DNA of 64,000 bases from CS4-C045 sp963844115 (GTDB lineage Bacteria > Planctomycetota > Planctomycetia > Pirellulales > UBA7805). The stretch's first letter is position 1. The number at the start of each line of letters is the position of its first letter. The stretch spans positions 111,858 through 175,857 of the forward strand of contig CAWJNN010000023.1 of the NCBI GenBank assembly GCA_963844115.1, written 5' to 3'. Made by a program: the position numbers and the translations under genes. The notes beneath the pieces were generated by a model. That model had not been told where the DNA came from and ran no database searches. It saw only the letters and a program-made list of their open reading frames with translations. Positions 58,401-64,000 of this stretch are shown piece after piece.

Positions 58401-58811
58401 GAATACAAGCCAGCGGTTAACGGGCTGGTGCGCCTGGTTGCCAGGGTTCCGAAAGAGATCGGTGCGGATGGCGAAATGAAAGGCCAGTCCCGCCAGATTA
58501 TTGAGTGGGTCGGAAGACTGCGGGAATTCGCAGGGGAAGCAGCCTTGGCAAGTGATCGGCCCGACGACACCGAATTGGAGAAGGTCGATCAAGTGATTGC
58601 CGAGTCTGGACTGGCGGCCAAACGTGCTTATGCCCAGGGACGAAAGCATGTTCAGCGGGAGCTGCAGGAAATCGATCAACAAATTGACCGAGCGCTCACG
58701 CGCGCCGAGCGTTTACGTCTCGAACGTCTCGCGCGTCCGCGACTCAGCACTTATTTGTCATTTTCGATTGAAGCCGCAGCGCAACAGGTTCTGGAAGGAA
58801 TGAGTGACTAG
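55466..58811 (+). CDS. Ser/Thr kinase - TM - beta repeats - caspase-like - TPR fusion, frameshifted
   Basis: About 1115 residues when joined. Kinase domain 6-268: VAIKQIH with Lys near 34, HGDIKPTN near 125 (HGD replaces HRD), DFGLA near 144. A membrane helix lies at about 296-320 (LLLRVAAGLSVILAAALFLW). About 325-640 are four beta-rich DUF5666-like repeats. About 650-860 are a caspase/metacaspase (C14) domain with His in YFGGHVYADGG near 729 and Cys in LLDTCHAGSG near 779. The frame breaks near 58225-58245; the next frame gives TPR-like helices (GLIYLKANQPDAAVKMFHAVLKNDP) to TAG 58811. The kinase would be cytoplasmic and the protease domain on the other side of the membrane. Both active sites look intact, apart from the missing HRD arginine. 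Confidence 0.85.
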
Positions 58812-59099
<288 letters not shown>

Positions 59100-59179
59100 G
59101 GGGCGCGAGTTTCGGGATGCGGGTGGCGCGGGGTTCGGGATACGCGGTGCGGGTGGCACGCGATACGGGATTGTCGTGA

Positions 59180-59591
59180 TCAGTATCCCTCGACCGTGTA
59201 CTCAGGAATATCCTCCCGTACTGATAGGTGGCTTGTTTCGACTGCTTTTATAAATCGATTCAATTTTGCGCCCAACGCATTTAGTCGCTCGTGCAGATCA
59301 TCGAATGTTGATTGGTTCGTCAGCGATTCCGTTTCAAACAGCGTTTCCAAATGATCGATTGTCTCATCGCACGAGGCATGGGCGTACGTGAGGAAGCGAA
59401 TATAGTCCTGCTTATACCGGCGCCGACCCTATCCTTCGACCACGTTGGATTTCACCGACTTCATGGATCGCCGTATCTGCGAGCCCCTCCTCGTAGAGCT
59501 CAATTTTAGGAAGCTCGCGAAAAGACATCGTGTGAATGTCGATCACCAATGTCCTAGCGAGCTGCCAAACTTCGAGCTTCGTGTAGCTCAT
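59180..59591 (-). pseudogene. S23 (23S rRNA intervening-sequence) four-helix protein, broken
   Basis: About 136 residues when joined. It starts at ATG 59591 (MSYTKLEVWQLARTLVIDI). The family core reads QIRRSMKSVKSNVVEG, GRRRYKQDYIRFLTYAHASCDETIDHLETL, and ends TVEGY at TGA 59180-59182. It is interrupted by a frameshift near 59480 and by an in-frame amber codon at 59429-59431, where a tyrosine (TAC) is expected between VVEG and GRRR. Two lesions in 50 bases make real decay likelier here than for the other genes. S23 proteins are small helical bundles of unknown function often found between repeats. Confidence 0.8.
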
Positions 59592-59612
59592 ATCTCCCCC
59601 TTCCAATCATCG

Positions 59613-59837
<225 letters not shown>

Positions 59838-60850
59838 CTAAATACTGCGACCGATCGCGGCGGCGACGGCCCTCATTTTGGCAATCAGTTCGTCAAATGC
59901 CTCAGGCGTGAGTTGCTGAAATCCGTCCGATAAGGCGTGTTCTGGATCGGGATGAACTTCGATCATCACGCCGTCCGCCCCCGCAGCCACTGCCGCCAAC
60001 GCCATGGGCGGGATTAGCTCGCGGACGCCCGTGCCATGACTGGGGTCGACAATGACCGGCAAGTGCGTCTCGTTTTGCAACAACGGCACGATCGAAAGGT
60101 CCAAGGTGTTTCTGGTATCCGAGAAAAAACTCTTGATGCCACGTTCGCACAATACAACGTTCGGATTGTCGGCCGACATGACGTACTCGGCAGCCATCAG
60201 CAAATCGCACATGCTGGCGGCGGGCCGCGCTTCAACAGTACGGGAACGCCGGTCGCACCGACCGCCTTCAGTAACTGAAAATTCTGCATGTTTCGGGCAC
60301 CAATTTGAAACATGTCGGTCATGGCGGCGATTTTGTCGACATCATGTTCGCTTAGCACCTCGGTCACGATCGGTAATCCGGTTTCGCGACGGGCAACGTC
60401 CAGTAGACGTAAGCCTTCATCTTCGAGTCCTTGAAAGGCATAAGGCGAGGTGCGCGGTTTGTAGGCCCCGCCCCTCAGCATCGATGCCCCCGATCGCTTG
60501 ACCGCCCTGGCAACGTCCAGGATCTGCTCCTCCGATTCGACCGAACAGGGCCCGGCGATTATGGGGATCTTGGTTTCGCCGAAGACGACATCCGCGACCT
60601 GGACAGTCGATCGCCGATCCTTGAATTCGCGATTGGCCAGCTTGTAGGGTTTCAGGATAGGAATGACTCGTTCCACACAGTCGATCGAGTCGAGCTGCAG
60701 GTTGGCCAGGATACGCTCGTCACCGAGCGCACCAATCACGATTTTCTCTTCGCCAGGCATGTACAGCGGTTGCAGACCCTGCTCGCGAATCTGCTGCAGG
60801 ATCGGCTCGGCGTCGGATTTCCCGGATCCCTTTTTGAGAATGATGATCAT
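59838..60850 (-). CDS. aroF: 3-deoxy-7-phosphoheptulonate synthase (DAHP synthase), frameshifted
   Basis: About 337 residues when joined. The start is ATG 60850 (MIIILKKGSGKSDAEPILQQI), giving an N-terminal ACT-like regulatory part. The TIM barrel follows: IPIIAGPCSVESEEQILDVA, LRGGAYKPRTSPYAFQG, TEVLSEHDVDKIA and GARNMQNFQLLKAVG. After a frameshift near 60200-60215 (LLKRG | CDLLMAAEYVMS) it ends with LPVIVDPSHGTG and GADGVMIEVHPDPEHALSDG. It makes DAHP from phosphoenolpyruvate and erythrose 4-phosphate, the first step to aromatic amino acids. An essential pathway gene is unlikely to be truly broken. Confidence 0.92.
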
Positions 60851-60967
60851 GGTGAGTCGTCGTCCGAGGGCTCGAGAATCGTTTTCATTATCCATTATCG
60901 ACCGGTGACCAGGCGGCGAACAGCCCAGCCAGGGTTCCGATCAGTACGACGGCTCGAAGAGCAACTA

Positions 60968-61552
60968 TCAAGCAGAAGAGACGGCCGCCCGCCGCTGGAC
61001 GTCTACCGCCTTGTAGACGGTGCGCACGCGAATGAAGCCAAGCCGTTCGTAAAGACGAATCGCACCGCCATTGCGGGCCGTTACCTCCAGGTAGGCTCGC
61101 TGCAAGCCAGCGAATCGAAAACCGCACAACGCCCTGTTCATCATGATGGCGGCCAGTCCCTGTCCACGATGCCCCGGTGCGATGCCCAGGTTCTGGACGC
61201 CTCCGTAACCGCCGCGATCTCGAATTCCCTGAATGGTTCCACAATACTCGCGTGGCTCGCCGTATTCCCCCTGCCAGCTTAGTAGCCATGTCGATTCCGG
61301 CAGGAAGCCGCGCTTGTTGGAGATCTCTTTCATCAGCCGATAACAGCCGTCCGCACTGCCCAGGCAGGGAAATACGTCAGCGTCAATCTCACCGCGAAAA
61401 CTTCGGTATTTGGCGTCCGCGTGTTCCGCCAATAATTCCGGGTGCCAGGGATGCAGGTCATATCCCGCCGGCAACGAGAGGGACGGTAGATCGCGCCCGT
61501 TCAAATAGGCTTCCATCCGAAATCGTTTGAAGTAGGTGACTGCCTTACCCAT
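60968..61552 (-). CDS. GNAT-family N-acetyltransferase
   Basis: 194 residues from ATG 61552. The acetyl-CoA site is VQNLGIAPGHRGQGLAAIMMNRAL near 125-148, followed by YLEVTARNGGAIRLYERLGFIRVRTVYK. The N-terminal half (DLHPWHPELLAEHADAKYRSFRGEIDADVFPCLG) is less typical and probably binds the acceptor. The acceptor is unknown. It is 117 bases upstream of the DAHP synthase gene on the same strand. Confidence 0.88.
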   Translation of the reverse strand: MGKAVTYFKRFRMEAYLNGRDLPSLSLPAGYDLHPWHPELLAEHADAKYRSFRGEIDADVFPCLGSADGCYRLMKEISNKRGFLPESTWLLSWQGEYGEPREYCGTIQGIRDRGGYGGVQNLGIAPGHRGQGLAAIMMNRALCGFRFAGLQRAYLEVTARNGGAIRLYERLGFIRVRTVYKAVDVQRRAAVSSA

Positions 61553-61834
61553 ATACCGAACCGCTGGTAACTGACACGCCAAACAAGAAACGCTGATTCA
61601 ATGTAGCTGTGCCCTGCTCGGCAGTCAACGTAAAGCACGACGTGCGCTTGCTTTAGTCGTTACGACCCGCAAATTCCGCGAACCGCGCGCGGCTGTTTTG
61701 ACACCCCACCTTTGCAATTCTAGCACGCCCAATCGGCACTGTTTTCGGTTTATCAAAAACTTTTTTTTTACAGTTGGAAAATTATTCGGAGTCCCATAAA
61801 ATGCGAGGAGAATCGATCTTGAATTCGTCGCCGT

Positions 61835-62889
61835 TTGAGGAGGGTTTCAACCATCACACGTTTATCACGAAGCCTGACATTATCACGAAGCCTGCCATCA
61901 CGAAGCCTGCCATCACGACGCCGGTCATCACGACGCCGGTCATCACGAAGCCTGCCATCAGGAAGTGTTGTTGTTGTTGGCGTCTTGCTCTCTCTTTTGA
62001 TTCTGACGGGATGCAAGGACCGGTCGACGGACGCGAGATCCGTCTCTGAATCGGATCGGCCCGACAATCGAAAAACGGTGATCTGTACGACGACGATGAT
62101 CGCCGATTTGGCGCACAACCTGGTTGGCGATGTTGCGGATGTGCGAGGCATCATGAAGGAGGGCGAAGATCCGCACGTCTACGATGTTCGACCGCGAGAT
62201 GCCGAAATGATCGCGTCAGGCGACGTGGTCTTATCGAACGGCTTCCACCTGGAAGCGACGCTGGGGCACATCATCGAAAATAACGCGGAAGGCAAAGTGG
62301 TCGCGCTGGCCGAGCAAGCGGTTGCCAAACCTTTGTCCGGAGCAAATAGTGTTCGCGCCCCGGACCCGCATTGCTGGATGAACGTCCAATACTTCCGCGG
62401 GTATGCCGAGCATGCGCGCGATGCACTGGTCGAAGCCGATCCTGCCAATGCCGATGTGTATCGCAAGAACGCCGAGACCTATATGACCGAACTTGATGAA
62501 CTGCATGCGTGGGTCAAGCAGCAGGTGGCCACGGTGCCGCGCGGCGCCGTGTCATGATTACCAGCCACGACGCTTTTGAGTATTTGGGGAATGAATACGA
62601 AATCGAAGTCCACGGCATGATCGGCATCAGCACGGAACAAGCACCGAGGCCACAGGACATCGAGAAACTCGAAAGTCTGATCCGCGACCGAGGCGTGCGG
62701 GCGCTGTTTGTGGAAACGTCCGTCAGCCAAACGCTAAACAACATGGTGAAGAAGAGTGCCAAGGCGACGGGCGTCAAGATTGGAGGTACGTTGTATAGCG
62801 ATTCCCTGGGGCCGGCGGACACGCCGGAAGGAACCTATACCGGGATGATGCGGCACAACGTTACGACCATCGTCGAAGCACTGAAGTAA
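61835..62889 (+). CDS. Mn/Zn ABC transporter substrate-binding lipoprotein, frameshifted
   Basis: About 351 residues when joined. The start is uncertain: TTG 61835 is the in-frame choice, and residues 1-42 are Arg/Ser/Leu repeats before the lipobox ILTGC. The TroA/ZnuA fold has metal ligands in DPHVYDVRPRD, PDPHCWMNVQYF and, after a frameshift near 62540-62555, TSHDAFEYLGNEY and GGTLYSDSLGPADTPEGTYTGMMRHN. There is no His-rich loop as in ZnuA, so manganese or a mixed specificity is a fair guess. The ATPase gene starts 3 bases later. Confidence 0.88.
61863..61964 (+). repeat. 15-bp tandem repeat at the lipoprotein gene start
   Basis: Six units of about 15 bases (TCACGAAGCCTGCCA and TCACGACGCCGGTCA forms) encode RSLPS/RRRSS in the chosen frame and KPAIT/TPVIT in another. 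Confidence 0.9.
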
Positions 62890-62892
62890 CCT

Positions 62893-63702
62893 ATGAAGTC
62901 GGCATTACAAAGCCCCAGCGACATCCCTGGCGAATCGAAGCATATCGACGTACCGCCGGTTCACGCGCGTAACGTCACCGTTTCGTATGATGGCCGACCG
63001 GTGCTGCGTTCGGTTTCGTTTGACCTGAAGCCCCAGACACTGACCGGAATCATCGGTCCCAACGGGGCCGGCAAGAGCACATTGCTGAAGGCGATCCTGG
63101 GTTTGCTTTCACTGGATGCCGGCGGGATCGAGGTATTTGGCCAGCCAGTCGACGAATGTCGCCAACGTCTGGCGTACGTTCCGCAGAAGCAGTCGGTCGA
63201 TTGGGATTTTCCCGTGACGGTTCTGGACGTGGTGTTGATGGGCCGCTACGGACACCTTGGATTGTTCGGTCGCCCCGGCCGCGCGGATCGCGAACGTGCG
63301 CGGGAGGCTTTGGAAAAAGTGGGCATGCAGACGTTTGTTCGGCGGCATATACGCCAGCTGTCGGGCGGCCAGCAGCAGCGAGTGTTCCTGGCGAGGGCGC
63401 TCTGTCAGCAGGCGGATGTGATGTTGCTGGACGAGCCGTTTGGTGGCGTGGATGCAGCCACGGAATCGGCGATTTTCCAATTGATCGACGAATTGAAGGA
63501 AATCGGCAAAACACTGTTGGTCGTAAACCACGACCTATCCATTCTCGATCGTTTCGACGCGGTTCTGCTTTTAAATCAAAGGGTGATCGCCTTCGGACCG
63601 ACTAGCAAAACAGCGACCAATGAAAACCTGCGTCGCACCTACGGCGGCAGGTTGTCGTTGTTAGAACGAGCTGACGACACCCTGCTAGATATGAGGCAAT
63701 AA
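62893..63702 (+). CDS. Mn/Zn ABC transporter ATPase
   Basis: 269 residues. Walker A GPNGAGKST near 56, Q-loop YVPQKQSVDWDFPVTVLDVVLMGRYG, signature LSGGQQQRVFLARALCQQADVMLLDEPFGGVD and His switch VVNHDLS. Sequence around the Q-loop is that of the metal-type (ZnuC/MntB/TroB) ATPases. It energises uptake of the metal held by the lipoprotein. Its TAA stop lies within a heptamer repeat. Confidence 0.94.
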   Translation: MKSALQSPSDIPGESKHIDVPPVHARNVTVSYDGRPVLRSVSFDLKPQTLTGIIGPNGAGKSTLLKAILGLLSLDAGGIEVFGQPVDECRQRLAYVPQKQSVDWDFPVTVLDVVLMGRYGHLGLFGRPGRADRERAREALEKVGMQTFVRRHIRQLSGGQQQRVFLARALCQQADVMLLDEPFGGVDAATESAIFQLIDELKEIGKTLLVVNHDLSILDRFDAVLLLNQRVIAFGPTSKTATNENLRRTYGGRLSLLERADDTLLDMRQ

Positions 63703-63738
63703 ATGACCAATGACCAATAATCAATAACCAATAACCAA
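63697..63738 (+). repeat. Heptamer repeat TGACCAA/TAACCAA over a stop codon
   Basis: CAATAAA, TGACCAA, TGACCAA, TAATCAA, TAACCAA, TAACCAA. The ATPase stop TAA (63700-63702) is inside the first unit. The array ends 3 bases before the start of the permease gene. Confidence 0.92.
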
Positions 63739-63741
63739 AAA

Positions 63742-64000
63742 GTGTTGGAACTCCTGGGACAAGTTGATTGGCAAGGCTGGTGGCTACGTCCGTTCAGCGA
63801 ACGTTGGTGGATGGAAACGGTCTGCAGCATGCTGGTCGGTGTGGCCTGCGGCGTGGTGGGCTGTTATGTCGTGCTACGGCGGATGGCATTGATCGGCGAT
63901 GCGCTCAGCCACGCCGTTCTGCCCGGCGTGGTCATCGCACTTTTGGTAACGCGCAGTTCCGGAATCATCGGACTCTTGCTGGGTGCTCTGCTAGCCGGCC
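63742..64000 (+). CDS. Mn/Zn ABC transporter permease (ABC-3), 3' partial
   Basis: 86 residues visible from GTG 63742 to the window end. It reads MLELLGQVDWQGWWLRPF, then a helix (MLVGVACGVVGCYVVL), then the family's LRRMALIGDALSHAVLPGVVIALL segment and another helix (GIIGLLLGALLAG). This is the membrane channel of the metal transporter, in operon with the two preceding genes. No start better than GTG was seen because the array precedes it. Confidence 0.88.
   Translation, partial: MLELLGQVDWQGWWLRPFSERWWMETVCSMLVGVACGVVGCYVVLRRMALIGDALSHAVLPGVVIALLVTRSSGIIGLLLGALLAG

Noticed and set aside
60888..60978. Possible 27-residue hydrophobic peptide (MIVALRAVVLIGTLAG) between DAHP synthase and GNAT genes
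   Set aside because: It needs a TTG start inside the GNAT gene end and has no ribosome-binding site; hydrophobicity alone is weak evidence.

Overview
The window reads as chromosomal DNA of a planctomycete, most likely Pirellulales-like. The basis is the DUF1549/DUF1553 cytochrome protein followed by a DUF1501 protein, the VWA/DUF4175/DUF4159 set, a Tat-exported Gfo/Idh/MocA oxidoreductase, a Zn-ribbon plus kinase pair, and GC-rich spacers with short-period tandem repeats. No rRNA, tRNA, CRISPR array, transposase or phage gene was recognised. Taxonomy is an inference from gene families.

Layout. 1-6.3 kb: tail of a MoxR/BatA-type locus (VWA protein, DUF4175-like membrane protein, DUF4159 protein). 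6.5-12.9 kb: secreted or periplasmic proteins (metallophosphatase-like tetraheme cytochrome, thioredoxin/HEAT giant, SIMPL protein). 13.0-22.1 kb: an AraC regulator divergent from a corrinoid methyl-transfer cluster (corrinoid protein, RACE-type reactivase, MetH-activation-like protein, homocysteine-methyltransferase-like protein, small protein, UROD-type methyltransferase, GHMP sugar kinase). 22.3-27.6 kb: YceI and sulfatase-modifying-factor-like lipoproteins, ApbE, Gfo/Idh/MocA, 2-hydroxyacid dehydrogenase. 28.0-34.9 kb: DUF1549/DUF1553 and DUF1501 pair. 35.0-43.5 kb: energy metabolism on the minus strand (sdhCAB, two-subunit pyruvate:ferredoxin oxidoreductase). 43.9-54.3 kb: two small HTH proteins and a Tad/Flp pilus locus in two blocks separated by an HtrA protease. 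54.4-58.8 kb: a Zn-ribbon membrane protein and a kinase-TM-caspase-TPR fusion. 59-64 kb: a broken S23 four-helix protein between repeat arrays, DAHP synthase, GNAT, and a Mn/Zn ABC transporter that runs off the end.

Two features of the whole window matter to a reader. First, at least a dozen genes are interrupted by single-base frameshifts while both halves stay fully conserved. This includes DAHP synthase, so many are probably sequence errors rather than decay; joined coordinates are given here. Second, intergenic space is full of tandem arrays, most of them with a 7-bp unit of differing sequence, and nearly all begin at or within a few bases of a stop codon. These arrays create long false reading frames.

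The best candidates for something new are the stop-codon-anchored heptamer arrays, the kinase/caspase fusion protein, and the corrinoid cluster linked to a sugar kinase.
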